Source of the DNA: Candidatus Peregrinibacteria bacterium GW2011_GWC2_39_14 | GTDB taxonomy: Bacteria; Patescibacteriota; Gracilibacteria; UBA1369; UBA12463 | Reading direction: 5' to 3' | NCBI GenBank assembly: GCA_000993595.1 | Contig: LBWJ01000012.1 | Location: 1 to 64,000, forward strand | DNA: 64,000 nucleotides | Shown here: one piece after another, positions 34,379 to 43,599 of the stretch | How the letters are laid out: every line of letters starts with the position of its first letter | Numbering within the stretch: the stretch's first letter is position 1 | Program-made: the position numbers and the translations under genes | The notes under the pieces: generated by a model | Databases searched by the model: none | Seen by the model: the letters and a program-made list of their open reading frames with translations, nothing else | What the model was told of the DNA's origin: nothing

Positions 34379-35644
34379 ATGGATAAAGGAAAAACGTTTG
34401 AAGTTTGCAGTTTGTCGCTTGCCGATCAAGGAAAATTAAATGCTGATTTTGCACGACAAAACATGGGATCGCTCATGAAAATAAAAGAAAGATTTGCGAA
34501 AGAAAGACCTTTGGAAGGCCTTAAAATCGGCATGGCTTTGCATGTTACAAAAGAAACCGCGATGCTTGTTGAAACTTTACAAGCCGGTGGCGCGAAAATT
34601 TTTATAACCGGCTGCAATCCCCTTTCAACACAAGACGATGTCGCGGCATATTTAGCTAAAGAAGGCGTAAATGTCTATGCGTATAAAGGCGAAACGCGTG
34701 AAGATTATTATCGATATTTGGGATATGTAATTGAAGGAGAGCCGGATATTACAATTGACGATGGGTGTGACTTGGTAAGTGAAATTCATAAAAATCATAA
34801 AGAACTTTTGCCAAAATTGATTGGCGGAACAGAAGAAACTACAACGGGCGTTATAAGGCTTCGCGCAATGGAACGCGACAAAGCTCTTGAGTATCCTGTT
34901 GTTGCGGTGAATGACAATAAAACAAAACATTTGGTTGATAATTATTATGGAACCGGACAATCGACTTTGGATGGAATAATTCGCGCTTCAAATATTTTGT
35001 TTGCGGGAAAAACAGTTGTTATTGTCGGATATGGAGATTGCGGAAAGGGCGCAAGCATGCGCGCAAAAGGACTTGGCGCAAATGTTGTTGTTTGCGAAGT
35101 CGACCATTTTAAAGCTCTGCAAGCTTATTTTGACGGATTCCGTGTGATGAAAATGGAAGACGCGTGCAAGCTCGGCGATATTTTTATAACTGTTACAGGC
35201 GATATTCATGTGATAGCAAAAGAGCACTTTTCAGAGATGAAAAACGGTGCAATCATGGCTAACTCCGGACATTTTGACTGCGAAATAGATATTAAAGAAT
35301 TGGAAAAAGCCGCAACAAAAAAATGCAGAATCAGACCTTATCTTGATGAATATACTTTGAAAAACGGACGCGTGATTTACCTCGCGGGCGAAGGAAGGCT
35401 TATCAATTTGGCGGCCGCAGAAGGCCATCCAAGCGAAGTTATGGGACTTAGTTTTTGCGGACAAGCTCTCGCGTGTGAATTTTTAGCAAAGAATCGAGGC
35501 AAATTAGAAAGCAAAGTTCATACACTGCCTGTTTCAATCGATGACGATATTGCAAAAATCGCACTTGCTTCTTTTGATGTAAAAATAGATAAATTGACTG
35601 CGGAACAGGTTAAGTATTTAAATTCGTGGGAAGAGGGAACGTGA
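34379..35644 (+). CDS. ahcY: S-adenosylhomocysteine hydrolase
   Basis: NAD-dependent hydrolysis of SAH to adenosine and homocysteine. 421 aa. NAD-binding GYGDCGKGASMRAKGLGA, substrate residues in GGTEETTTGV and NDNKTKHLVDNYYGTGQS are visible. The C-terminus ends LTAEQVKYLNSWEEGT, as in the shorter archaeal/Thermotoga-like forms, and lacks the KPDHYRY tail of many bacterial enzymes. An AT-rich repeat (copy 4) and a terminator follow. Confidence 0.96.
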   Translation: MDKGKTFEVCSLSLADQGKLNADFARQNMGSLMKIKERFAKERPLEGLKIGMALHVTKETAMLVETLQAGGAKIFITGCNPLSTQDDVAAYLAKEGVNVYAYKGETREDYYRYLGYVIEGEPDITIDDGCDLVSEIHKNHKELLPKLIGGTEETTTGVIRLRAMERDKALEYPVVAVNDNKTKHLVDNYYGTGQSTLDGIIRASNILFAGKTVVIVGYGDCGKGASMRAKGLGANVVVCEVDHFKALQAYFDGFRVMKMEDACKLGDIFITVTGDIHVIAKEHFSEMKNGAIMANSGHFDCEIDIKELEKAATKKCRIRPYLDEYTLKNGRVIYLAGEGRLINLAAAEGHPSEVMGLSFCGQALACEFLAKNRGKLESKVHTLPVSIDDDIAKIALASFDVKIDKLTAEQVKYLNSWEEGT

Positions 35645-35703
35645 CGGAGCAATTTACAAGATACAAGAATCAATTTACATTCAATTTTCAAGTTTCAATT
35701 TTT
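35644..35703 (+). repeat. CAATTTAC-type AT-rich repeat, copy 4
   Basis: GAGCAATTTACAAGATAC, AATCAATTTACATTCAATTT and TCAAGTTTCAATTTTTAA units directly after the ahcY stop. Confidence 0.7.
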
Positions 35704-35733
35704 AAAAAAGCCCCGAATTTTCTTCGAGGCTTT
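35704..35733 (-). terminator. Terminator of the His-rich membrane protein gene
   Basis: Minus strand AAGCC/GGCTT plus CGAA/TTCG stem (one mismatch between them), then TTTTTT. In plus orientation it may also stop ahcY transcripts. Confidence 0.75.
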
Positions 35734-35758
35734 GTAAATTTCGTAAATTAATTATTGG

Positions 35759-36304
35759 TTATTTGACTTCAAGTTCTCCAACAGCCGTAACTTTGAAATC
35801 ATATTTCGTTGTTGGTGGAAGCATATCCGGATTAACCAACTGAACAATCAAATATTTATATGATTTTGCAGGAACAACAACGTTCACGTTCAATTTGAAT
35901 TCGAGTGAACCGTTTTGCTCTGTTTGGCCAATTACAGAAAGATAATCTTCTGAATTTGCTTCTGAGATAATAAGTTTATAATCGGCGCCTTTCGCATAAG
36001 CTCCACCGTCTTCCAATTTCAAAGAAGAAAATGAAACAGGCAAGCCGTTTGCGTTCGTAATTTTGACCCTTCCGACCTCTTGAGGCGCCGGAGTGACACT
36101 TTCTATCGTCACGGATTTAACAGTGCTTCCTGAGCTAAATAAAAGGCCTTTAAGAAGTCCTTTTTCTCCAGCCATAACAAGCCCTGCAATTAATACAACT
36201 GCGGCAAGCATAGCAATCAGAAATTTCTTACTCTTGTAGTAAGCATATCTTTCAGGATGCTGATGCTCAACAACGTGAGCATGATGATGCGTAGAATGTT
36301 CCAT
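35759..36304 (-). CDS. His-rich membrane-anchored surface protein
   Basis: 181 aa. The cytoplasmic N-terminus holds eight His within about 17 residues (HSTHHHAHVVEHQHPERY), then a membrane anchor (about 28-48, FLIAMLAAVVLIAGLVMAG), then a beta-rich outer domain. Its end (KSYKYLIVQLVNPDML...) resembles the AYRYLTVYIGSV units of the SLH surface protein 1 kb away, so the two may share a fold. I preferred the ATG at 36304 over a non-ATG start at 36364. TATAAT lies about 34 nt upstream. The His stretch may bind metal (inference). Confidence 0.8.
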   Translation of the reverse strand: MEHSTHHHAHVVEHQHPERYAYYKSKKFLIAMLAAVVLIAGLVMAGEKGLLKGLLFSSGSTVKSVTIESVTPAPQEVGRVKITNANGLPVSFSSLKLEDGGAYAKGADYKLIISEANSEDYLSVIGQTEQNGSLEFKLNVNVVVPAKSYKYLIVQLVNPDMLPPTTKYDFKVTAVGELEVK

Positions 36305-36414
36305 TTTTATTTTTGTTATTTGTTTTATTATTAAAATTATACCAGAATTTAGGTCAAAAGTCAAAGCTAAAAGCTTAGCTTGAAGCTTGGGATTTGTTTC
36401 GAACTATAGCGCTA

Positions 36415-36561
36415 TCAACGCTTTTTAAGTCCAAAATGTTTACCGAATTTAAAGGCTGACTCCAGCCAATCAAGCCTGGCCCTCGTGCTCGCTTTCTTCC
36501 AAATTTTTAAGGTTTCAATGTCAATATCCGACTTATCCCTAATTTTTAAACATTTTTTCAT
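36415..36561 (-). CDS. Small partner protein of the nucleotidyltransferase, 48 aa
   Basis: ATG overlaps the stop of the nucleotidyltransferase gene (ATGA). The basic peptide includes TRARLDWLESAFKFGKHFG, close to the R-x-WLE-A pattern of small proteins encoded next to nucleotidyltransferases. Likely a toxin-antitoxin-like or regulatory partner (inference). Confidence 0.65.
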   Translation of the reverse strand: MKKCLKIRDKSDIDIETLKIWKKASTRARLDWLESAFKFGKHFGLKKR

Positions 36562-37046
36562 AATTGACTTAGATGTTTAAGAACCTGCAAATCATCTTCA
36601 TCTTTCGATCTACCGGTTTTCTTTTTCATTTGAATCAAGTCTCCAAGTGAAACGACCGGTATTTTAACGCCCGAAAATTCCTTCATTAACTTTTTTCCAT
36701 AAAATTGTTCGAACTTTAATGATTCCTCTATAACAACGTCTATTTGCAAAAGCTCGTGCTCGGGAGGATTAAAAGTAAAAGCTTTAAAACTTTTCTCTTT
36801 AACCCATTTTTTAACCTGCTCACCATCGCTCAAATTCATTATAGATACAGGCAATCTCTCGCTATATCCAAGCTTTTTCATAACGACATCAACTCTACTC
36901 AAGTTCTCCTTGTTAAGAAAAAGCAAAACATCAAGATCTCCTGTAAATCTTGGATATCCATGTAAATTTACCGCGACACCGCCAATAACTAGATATTTGA
37001 CCTTGGCGTCATTGAAGGCTTTAAATATTTTGACAAACATATTCAT
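36558..37046 (-). CDS. Nucleotidyltransferase of the AbiEii/DUF6036 type
   Basis: 162 aa. Nucleotidyltransferase core YLVIGGVAVNLHGYPRFTGDLDVLL (residues 18-42) with the DxD acidic pair in GDLDV and a third acidic residue in LLQIDVVIEE. Ends in a basic helical part. A TAAAAT (37053-37058) ends exactly six bases before the ATG: leaderless. Coupled to a 48-aa gene by a 4-bp overlap. Such pairs often act as toxin-antitoxin or mobile-element defence modules; target unknown. Confidence 0.82.
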   Translation of the reverse strand: MNMFVKIFKAFNDAKVKYLVIGGVAVNLHGYPRFTGDLDVLLFLNKENLSRVDVVMKKLGYSERLPVSIMNLSDGEQVKKWVKEKSFKAFTFNPPEHELLQIDVVIEESLKFEQFYGKKLMKEFSGVKIPVVSLGDLIQMKKKTGRSKDEDDLQVLKHLSQL

Positions 37047-37070
37047 GCCTGAATTTTATCACATTTACAT

Positions 37071-37101
37071 AAAAAAGCCCCGCGTTTCCGCGGGGCTTTT
37101 T
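37071..37101. terminator. Strong bidirectional terminator after the SLH protein gene
   Basis: A-run, GCCCCGCG, loop TTTC, CGCGGGGC, T-run. Eight GC-rich pairs. It stops the SLH transcript on the minus strand and isolates the nucleotidyltransferase promoter next to it. Confidence 0.9.
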
Positions 37102-37137
37102 GCTAATTTCTCTTAATCAGAGTATCGAGCTAACCAA

Positions 37138-40100
37138 TTATTTCTTTGTGATTGTGCCGAGAACTGGTTTGCCGTCAACGTAGAGACCTGTAGATGTATC
37201 GCCGAGATCATTGTCGTTGGCTGGATTTCCTGAATAGCCAAGACCTGATTCTGCAACGCTATATTTAAGATCTCCAAGTGATGCGATGGAAAGATTCCAG
37301 CTATCACCTGCTGTAAGACCCGTAACAACTGAGCCAATATATACCGTGAGGTATCTATATGCTCCACCGTTGATTGTTACATCTGTTGCGCCTGCTCCGA
37401 ATGCAACTGAGTTGACTGTTTCATTCGCTAAGACCGTTCCATTGTAGTTATTTGAGTTTTCGTTTGAAGCATACAAATCGTATGTATCAAGCGTACCTGA
37501 ATCCGATCCATTGTTTGTGAATGTAACGTCTGTCAATGTGATCTGTGCAGATCCATTGTTTGTTACCTTGAAGCGACCAACAGCTGTACCAGCTGCGACT
37601 GTTTGTTCAACAGTTGAACCTGCTGATGGAGTGTCTGCTGATGTTACAACTGTGAATGGAGCAATATAAGACTTGACTGATGATGGAGATGCTGTACCTG
37701 ATTTATCTCCCGCGCCAAGTGTTGTATTTGTTGCTGCACCCTTTGCTACGAAGTCTGTATCAACGTCTGCGACGCTGAAGTAGAAATCATCACCAAGGTT
37801 TGCAATACCTTCTCCACCTACGTCTGCTTTAACATAAACTGTAACAGGGCTTGATGGATCAACCGGTGCTGGAAGCAAGTTTTCTGAAACTGTCCATGTG
37901 TATGTACAAACGTTTGCTGCGCATGAAGAGAATTGTGCCGCTGTAGCAAATGGCGTTGTATCTGTGCCTCTATAAAGAGCAATATTTCTAACATCATTCT
38001 GGTTCAAAGCTGTACCTGTCGCTGTGATTTTGAATGATGTAACTTTGATTGCTTCATATTGAGCTGTAAGTCTGAATGCCAAATATGTGCCATTTGTTGC
38101 ACCAAGTGTAACTAACTGATTCTGTGCAGGTGTGGCATTTGTACCGGAAACGAGCGACATTGTAAGCGCACCGTTTGTCGTGACTGCCATTGCCTGACCT
38201 GAACCAGCTTCATCAAGGTTTGCACCTGTGATTGAGTTACCTGTTGTTGCACCAACTGCTGTAATGTGTGCATCCGTTGCTGCAATGTTGAACGTGTGTG
38301 ATGTTCCTGTTGCAGAAACGATATCACCCTTCAATGTCAAAACAACCGGTGTTGTTTTTGTGACAAGAAGTGATTGTGTGAAGTTGAATGCAACTGTTGC
38401 TGCATTTGTTGAAGTGCTTGAAGATGTTGGAAGAGCATTTCCTGCTGCATCGTACATCTGCAAGTTTGTAACGCCTGAATAATCTGAACCTGCGCCCAAT
38501 GTGTCCGTGACTGTCAAAGATGAAACTTTGACATCTTCACCTGAGTTTTGTGCGTTCAATTCAAATTTTGCGAATACAAAGTTGTTTGAACCTGGAACTG
38601 CTGATGCTGCGACTGGTGTTGAAAGAGTCGTGACATCAAGGTGTCCTGATTTTACAGCTGTAAGATCGTTTGTGATCACTCTCTTGACGAGAATGACGTC
38701 AGCTGCATTTACAAAGTATGCATCTGAGCTAGTTGCGCTTGATGATACTGAGACTTCAAATGTTAAATATGCTGTTTTTCCTGCTTTGATTGTAGGATAT
38801 GTTGAAAGTGTTTCTGTCTGTACAGTACCATCGTCTACATAATCAGACGCAGGAGCACTGAAGACTGTTGCACCATCGACTTTGACATAAACTGTTCCTG
38901 TCAAATCAACTGAGCTTGTATTTTGATCCAAGCCAAAGCTGATCTGGCGAAGTTCCATGTCTTCTCCATTTGGTTTCATATAGTACTTAGCAAGAACAAC
39001 GTTCGTTGTACCAGGTGTGACTGCTGTTGAAGGAGATGTGACATCTCTTCCGAACGTCAATGAACCTGAACCGATTGTTACCTTGTTATATACAGTTGTT
39101 GAATTACCAATTGGGAATGCTGTGTCGTTTGAGCCGGCAATTGCAAGCAAGCTTGCTTTTGTTTGAGCTCCTGTAACGGTTACATCGTAATCGTTATAGA
39201 CAACGAACTGGATTGTTTTTGTAGCACCATTTACGATTTTCGCTCTGACTGTGAACGTCTTCTTTTGTCCTTTTGCAAGGAGGTAAGGAGCTGCTGACAA
39301 GTCAAATGTGACGTATTGGCCATTGGCGTTTACAGTTGAAAGAACTGTTCCGTCTTGTGAGACCAATTGAACGTCTGCGTAATCTGTAGATGAAGCGTTT
39401 CCATAGTTATAAAGTGTAAGGCTTGCAAGCTTTACATCTTCTTTGCTTGATGTTTCTTGAAGGCTGAATTTTGCAATTTCTTGCTCGTCAGCATCATTGA
39501 CATTCAATGTGACACCTGAAGCATTTAAAGCTTCTTCATCGAGTGTAACTGAACCCAATGAGTTCGAACCATCAACGATACCGAATGTGGCACCTGTTAA
39601 TGGGAATACTGCGTCAACTGTTGCTGCTGTTGATGTAACATCTGTAGCTGCGACTAAGCCGAAGGAAACAGTTGTGGCTGTTGCTCCTGCTGTTGAGCTA
39701 AGATTGATTTTTACTGTAACTGTTTCTGTTGTACCACCTTTAACAGTGATTGGTTCTGCGGCAAACATTAAGTTTGCTTGACCTTCTGCTGATAAAGTTG
39801 AGATAACATTGCCGTGTCTTTTTCCGGCTGAATCCCAGACGCTTATGCCTGAGACGTTGCTGTTTGCAACGTATCCGCCTTTTGAAAGCATAAGACCTTT
39901 GATGACTACATCTGTTCCAGCTGGTGCTGTGAAGTCAAATGCAGCAACATTGTTGTACGCTGATCCGTCTGGAAGATTTGTTGGGGCTGGTGAAGCAGCT
40001 GATAAAGCTACTGTCAATGAACCAACTCCTGAAACTGGAGGAACAACTCCTCCTCTTGCAACTGGTGATTGTGCTAAGACAACCATTTTTGCAACCTGTG

Positions 40101-40698
40101 CTCTCTGGAGCAAGTCAGCTGGTTTGAAAACACCTGCTGAAACACCATCTACAACTGACCAGTTGTAGCATGTTTCGACAAATGAGTAGAACCATTCTCC
40201 AGATTTAACATCTGTGAAATGAGGTCCACCGGCTGTGCTTGTCTGAAGCTCTAATGCGTTAACCAAAACTTTCGAAGCTTCAGCGCGGTTTAATGTTGAT
40301 TCAGGGCGATAAAGACCTGTACCACCATCACCGTTGATGAAACCGTGTGCTTTGGCTGTTTCAACGTATTTATAGAATGCATGTGTCGTTGGAACATCTT
40401 TGAAAGATGCTGTTGCAGGATTCACGAGATCTTTGTCTGTGAAACCGGCTGCCAAGACAATGTATTTTGCCATTTCTGCGCGGCTGACCGCTACAGTTGG
40501 GCCGAAAAACTCCTTTGAACCATCTACGATGCCATCCTCAACAAGCTGGTTCACATATGTGTAGAACCAATCGCCGCTATTCACATCTTTGAATGCAGCA
40601 CTTGCTGTGGACACCACCACGAAGCTCAGAAGGATTGCAACTACGCTAAGACCGGCAACGGCCTTGCGAAGCATGCGCAAACCAACAGGGATATCCAT
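37138..40698 (-). CDS. S-layer-type surface protein with three SLH domains
   Basis: 1186 aa. Signal peptide (residues 1-34, ending STASA-AF), then three SLH domains (about 35-85, 97-150 and 160-210: FKDVNSGDWFY, FKDVPTTHAFY, FTDVKSGEWFY, each with an R-A-E/Q-A helix). The remaining 950 residues are Thr/Ser/Val/Ala-rich beta-sandwich repeats of about 120-140 aa, with recurring SSLTVTD/TLYNYG-like and VTVYVKADV-like strands. SLH domains bind pyruvylated secondary wall polymers. Very few Cys and Lys, many Ala/Thr: typical of an abundant exported lattice protein. The leader is unusually long for this genome (about 90 nt). Confidence 0.93.
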   Translation of the reverse strand: MDIPVGLRMLRKAVAGLSVVAILLSFVVVSTASAAFKDVNSGDWFYTYVNQLVEDGIVDGSKEFFGPTVAVSRAEMAKYIVLAAGFTDKDLVNPATASFKDVPTTHAFYKYVETAKAHGFINGDGGTGLYRPESTLNRAEASKVLVNALELQTSTAGGPHFTDVKSGEWFYSFVETCYNWSVVDGVSAGVFKPADLLQRAQVAKMVVLAQSPVARGGVVPPVSGVGSLTVALSAASPAPTNLPDGSAYNNVAAFDFTAPAGTDVVIKGLMLSKGGYVANSNVSGISVWDSAGKRHGNVISTLSAEGQANLMFAAEPITVKGGTTETVTVKINLSSTAGATATTVSFGLVAATDVTSTAATVDAVFPLTGATFGIVDGSNSLGSVTLDEEALNASGVTLNVNDADEQEIAKFSLQETSSKEDVKLASLTLYNYGNASSTDYADVQLVSQDGTVLSTVNANGQYVTFDLSAAPYLLAKGQKKTFTVRAKIVNGATKTIQFVVYNDYDVTVTGAQTKASLLAIAGSNDTAFPIGNSTTVYNKVTIGSGSLTFGRDVTSPSTAVTPGTTNVVLAKYYMKPNGEDMELRQISFGLDQNTSSVDLTGTVYVKVDGATVFSAPASDYVDDGTVQTETLSTYPTIKAGKTAYLTFEVSVSSSATSSDAYFVNAADVILVKRVITNDLTAVKSGHLDVTTLSTPVAASAVPGSNNFVFAKFELNAQNSGEDVKVSSLTVTDTLGAGSDYSGVTNLQMYDAAGNALPTSSSTSTNAATVAFNFTQSLLVTKTTPVVLTLKGDIVSATGTSHTFNIAATDAHITAVGATTGNSITGANLDEAGSGQAMAVTTNGALTMSLVSGTNATPAQNQLVTLGATNGTYLAFRLTAQYEAIKVTSFKITATGTALNQNDVRNIALYRGTDTTPFATAAQFSSCAANVCTYTWTVSENLLPAPVDPSSPVTVYVKADVGGEGIANLGDDFYFSVADVDTDFVAKGAATNTTLGAGDKSGTASPSSVKSYIAPFTVVTSADTPSAGSTVEQTVAAGTAVGRFKVTNNGSAQITLTDVTFTNNGSDSGTLDTYDLYASNENSNNYNGTVLANETVNSVAFGAGATDVTINGGAYRYLTVYIGSVVTGLTAGDSWNLSIASLGDLKYSVAESGLGYSGNPANDNDLGDTSTGLYVDGKPVLGTITKK

Positions 40699-40794
40699 GT
40701 AGAATAAGGTTAAAAAATAATAAATAAAGTAAGAACTTATATATAAAAAGTTTCGTCGGACAACCTGAAGCTGTTGAGCTTTTTGATGTATCCG

Positions 40795-40822
40795 ATAAAA
40801 CCATAGTTATAGTTTTTGTCAA
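40795..40822 (-). promoter_or_regulatory. Promoter of the SLH protein gene
   Basis: Minus strand TTGACA (40817-40822), 16-nt spacer, TTTTAT (40795-40800), giving a leader of about 90 nt. The leader can form AAGCT-CAAC-AGCTT, which may stabilise this probably abundant mRNA. Confidence 0.55.
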
Positions 40823-40848
40823 TCATAACTTGTACTACTTTTCGTTTG

Positions 40849-40965
40849 TTTTGCCTAATTTTCAAAGTACTTCATTATAGTAGCCCTTCCTATATATAAA
40901 ATAAGAAAGGGAATTTTTGTGATTTGTAAGCCTAATTTTCGTTGTTTCTATGGTACTTCAACAGT
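40849..40965. repeat. Imperfect direct repeat in the long gap upstream of the SLH gene
   Basis: GCCTAATTTTC occurs twice, about 80 bp apart, each followed by a TACTTCA element 6-15 nt later. A CCCTT...AAGGG stem with a trailing T run lies between. The rest of the 40.8-41.2 kb gap shows no convincing gene. Possibly operators for the SLH promoter. Confidence 0.35.
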
Positions 40966-41215
40966 TCGCGGATATTGTAGCCAAAGCTCATCTGTAAGTC
41001 AATAACAAGTGATCTGGGTCTGATCTCGTTTTACCTGGTTTGGAAATGACTTGTGATGAATTTCGGCTTCACATCTAGAAACTACGAATATGTCAAAATG
41101 TTTCACTAAATCAGGTGACAAGCTAAGAGGATATGTTGTAAATGTATGATAATGGCAAAAATAGTAAAAATTAGGAGTTGCGAATACCTGAATGTATGGC
41201 GATATAAAATGGGTC

Positions 41216-41244
41216 TTGTACCACCGCCCAAGCTCCGCTATAAT
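41216..41244 (+). promoter_or_regulatory. tRNA-Glu promoter
   Basis: TTGTAC (41216-41221), 17-nt spacer, TATAAT (41239-41244). The tRNA begins 21 nt downstream. Confidence 0.75.
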
Positions 41245-41265
41245 ACGTTTTGCATTCAAAAATAT

Positions 41266-41340
41266 GCCGCGTTCGTCTAGCGGTTAGGACATCACCTTCT
41301 CAAGGTGAGTACATGGGTTCGATTCCCGTACGCGGTACCA
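41266..41340 (+). tRNA. tRNA-Glu(CTC)
   Basis: Acceptor GCCGCGT/ACGCGGT (G-U first pair), D arm GTCT-AGCGGTTA-GGAC, anticodon arm TCACC-TTCTCAA-GGTGA (anticodon CTC), T loop TTCGATT, CCA encoded. Confidence 0.95.
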
Positions 41341-41342
41341 CA

Positions 41343-41402
41343 GAGCAATAGCGAAGCGGTTGCTCCATATAAATAAAAGGTTTTGCGTAGCAAAACACCT
41401 TT
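41343..41402 (+). terminator. Two hairpins after tRNA-Glu, terminator-like
   Basis: GAGCAA/TTGCTC with an 11-nt loop (41343-41365), then AGG-TTTTGC-GTA-GCAAAA-CA-CCT (41378-41400) followed by TTTAAAG. This trailer differs from elements A-C. Confidence 0.5.
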
Positions 41403-41415
41403 AAAGTGAAATCAC

Positions 41416-41562
41416 ATGACTTCTTCACAAGCCAAGACAAGCTCTATTAAAAAAGGAAATATATTTAATGTCAACCGAGACAATAAAGGCAAAGGCATTA
41501 ACGTTGATGATTTAATATTAGCCTTAAATAAAGACAAATCGGTTGCGAAATTGAAATCATAG
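41416..41562 (+). CDS. Possible 48-aa protein with an EF-hand-like stretch
   Basis: ATG at 41416, stop TAG at 41560-41562. The region FNVNRDNKGKGINVDDLILALN follows the D-x-N-x-G-x-I-N-x-x-DL pattern of dockerin/EF-hand calcium loops, although the basic Lys replaces one acidic ligand. It lies between tRNA-Glu and dnaJ (38 nt before dnaJ). Small but protein-like. Confidence 0.5.
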   Translation: MTSSQAKTSSIKKGNIFNVNRDNKGKGINVDDLILALNKDKSVAKLKS

Positions 41563-41600
41563 ATATAGATTATCGAGGCAACGTTTATTAAGATTTAATT

Positions 41601-42758
41601 ATGCCAAAAGACTTTTACGAAACACTTGGAGTTCAAAAATCCGCTACAGAGCAGGAGATTAAGCGCGCGTACAGAAAAATGGCCATGAAATGGCATCCTG
41701 ATAAGCATAAGGGCGATAAAGGAGCTGAGGAAAAGTTCAAAGAAATAAATCAGGCTTATGAGGTCGTCTCTGATCCGAAAAAACGCCAAACTTATGACCA
41801 ATATGGCAGTATGCCCGGATATAACCCAAATTCAACCGGTGGAACTTCCGGAACGGGTTTTGGAGGCGCTGATGGATTCTCGCAAGGCGGATTCGGTGGT
41901 GGAGGATTTGATTTCTCAGGATTTTCCGGAGAAGGATTTTCTGACATTTTTGAAACGTTTTTTGGAGGAGGAAATAGACGCGGGAGATCAAGAAAAGGCC
42001 CAAGACGCGGCAGTGATATAGAAGCAACAATCAGCATAACATTTGAAGAAGCGGCTTTTGGTACGGAAAAAGAGCTTGAAATAACCAAAATCGGGAAATG
42101 CGATGCTTGTAATGGGAATGGGGCTGAACCTGGGACTCCAATAATTACTTGTGACGAGTGTAATGGCACAGGTGAAGTTCGAACTGTACGCAATACAATT
42201 CTTGGACAAATCGCAACGTCAAAAACGTGTGACAAATGCCAAGGTGAAGGCAAAACACCGAAGGCACCGTGTAAGAGATGCAATGGAGCCGGACGAATGC
42301 GTGTGGTTGAGCACGTCAAAATCAGAATTCCGGCGGGCGTTGATAATGGCACAACAATAAAGCTTTCCGGAAAAGGCGAAGCGGGTACAAAAGGTGGAGA
42401 TTTTGGGGATTTATATACAACAATGCGTGTTTCACAAAGTAAAAAATTCAATAGAGAAGGATTTGATATAAATACCGAAAAGAAGATTGGTATCGCGCAG
42501 GCAGTCCTTGGAAGCGAAGTTGATATTGAAACACTTTATGGCTTGATTAAGCTTAAAATCCCTGCGGGAACACAAAGTGGAAAAGTTTTCAGACTTAAAG
42601 AATACGGAGTAAAAAAATTGAATGATAATGAACGCGGCGATCATTTTGTCACTGTTATCGTTGATATTCCAAATAAACTTTCTAAGCGCGAACGTGAGCT
42701 TTATAACGAACTTGCAAAAGAAACCGGCGTAAAGGTTGGCGATAAAGGATGGTTCTAA
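41601..42758 (+). CDS. dnaJ: Chaperone DnaJ
   Basis: Co-chaperone of DnaK. 385 aa. J domain with the HPD motif ([10 protein letters not shown], residues about 31-40), Gly/Phe-rich linker (about 75-120), four zinc-finger repeats ([32 protein letters not shown]) and the C-terminal substrate-binding domain. A TAAGAT ends six bases before the ATG, a weaker case of the leaderless layout. No dnaK or grpE nearby. Confidence 0.97.
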   Translation: MPKDFYETLGVQKSATEQEIKRAYRKMAMKWHPDKHKGDKGAEEKFKEINQAYEVVSDPKKRQTYDQYGSMPGYNPNSTGGTSGTGFGGADGFSQGGFGGGGFDFSGFSGEGFSDIFETFFGGGNRRGRSRKGPRRGSDIEATISITFEEAAFGTEKELEITKIGKCDACNGNGAEPGTPIITCDECNGTGEVRTVRNTILGQIATSKTCDKCQGEGKTPKAPCKRCNGAGRMRVVEHVKIRIPAGVDNGTTIKLSGKGEAGTKGGDFGDLYTTMRVSQSKKFNREGFDINTEKKIGIAQAVLGSEVDIETLYGLIKLKIPAGTQSGKVFRLKEYGVKKLNDNERGDHFVTVIVDIPNKLSKRERELYNELAKETGVKVGDKGWF

Positions 42759-42829
42759 TTCCTGACGCGCGAACATTTGCAAAGTTCACGCAATTGCAGT
42801 ACCATTGATAAAGATTTACCCTCCTCATT

Positions 42830-43408
42830 ATGAATATAGCCTTGTCATGGGATTTATTTATTGTCGCGTTCTTTGCGATAATCATTGCGTATAGTTTTAT
42901 TATTGGAAAAAATAATACTGTAAAAATTATTCTTGGAACTTATGTTGCTGCACTTTCCGCTGATGCGGCAGGCAATCTTTTTGCTGCTTACTTCAGCCAC
43001 TCTGCAGCATTTATAAAATTATTACATACGGCATCACCCGGGAGCGGACCGGATAGCTCTGCTGCAATGGTGAAATTACTTTTGTTCGTTATCGTCGTCA
43101 TTGTCATGTCGGTTCGAGGTGGATTTACGGTTAATTCCGACATTGGAAAGTCAACAACGTCGCGATTGGTGATGACCGGATTTTTTGGATTCTTGAGCGC
43201 GGGATTAATTATTGGCACTGTTCTTATGTATGTTTCCGGATTAAGCTTTATTGCTGGAGCAGCGAGCGCGGACAAAATCTCAATTACCTCATTTACAGGC
43301 CAATCCCCACTTGTTCAAACTTTGATAAATTTTTATAATTATTGGTTCTTATTGCCGGCGCTGGCTTTGATTTTTGGGGGAATTTTGGCTGGACGCGAAG
43401 GAGATTAA
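42830..43408 (+). CDS. Hypothetical membrane protein (CvpA-like topology)
   Basis: 192 aa with four to five hydrophobic segments and a periplasmic-like Ser/Gly-rich loop (HTASPGSGPDSSAA). No catalytic motif. CPR genomes often carry such a protein. Function unknown. Confidence 0.75.
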   Translation: MNIALSWDLFIVAFFAIIIAYSFIIGKNNTVKIILGTYVAALSADAAGNLFAAYFSHSAAFIKLLHTASPGSGPDSSAAMVKLLLFVIVVIVMSVRGGFTVNSDIGKSTTSRLVMTGFFGFLSAGLIIGTVLMYVSGLSFIAGAASADKISITSFTGQSPLVQTLINFYNYWFLLPALALIFGGILAGREGD

Positions 43409-43499
43409 TAGCAAATTTCTAAGTGCGCTAAGTCTCTAATTTCTAAATATGCTAAACGCTTTAAACGCTTTTGCTCCTGTTGCATTTTGCGTTTTTAAA

Positions 43500-43575
43500 T
43501 CCGTATGGGAATTATATCAATCTCATATACTTCTTATGTAAATCTTATATATAAATGATATAAAACACATACGGA
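43500..43575. repeat. Two-tier inverted repeat with AT-rich loop
   Basis: TCCGTATG, 4 nt, TTATATCA, 36-nt loop, TGATATAA, 4 nt, CATACGGA: both 8-bp stems are perfect and separated by a symmetric 4x4 internal loop. It lies downstream of the tRNA-Lys trailer on the minus strand and 92 nt after the membrane gene on the plus strand. Could be a transcript-end structure or a protein-binding site. Confidence 0.6.
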
Positions 43576-43599
43576 ATCAAAAATAGTTCTGGTCTTTGC

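Noticed and set aside
37200..40170. Long plus-strand open frames opposite the SLH gene
   Set aside because: They are antisense shadows of a biased Thr/Val/Ala-rich gene and have no promoters or homologous motifs.
40999..41259. 86-codon minus-strand open frame in the gap between the SLH gene and tRNA-Glu
   Set aside because: It needs a TTG start, overlaps the tRNA-Glu promoter, and has an aromatic/His-rich composition unlike the neighbouring proteins. Not fully excluded.
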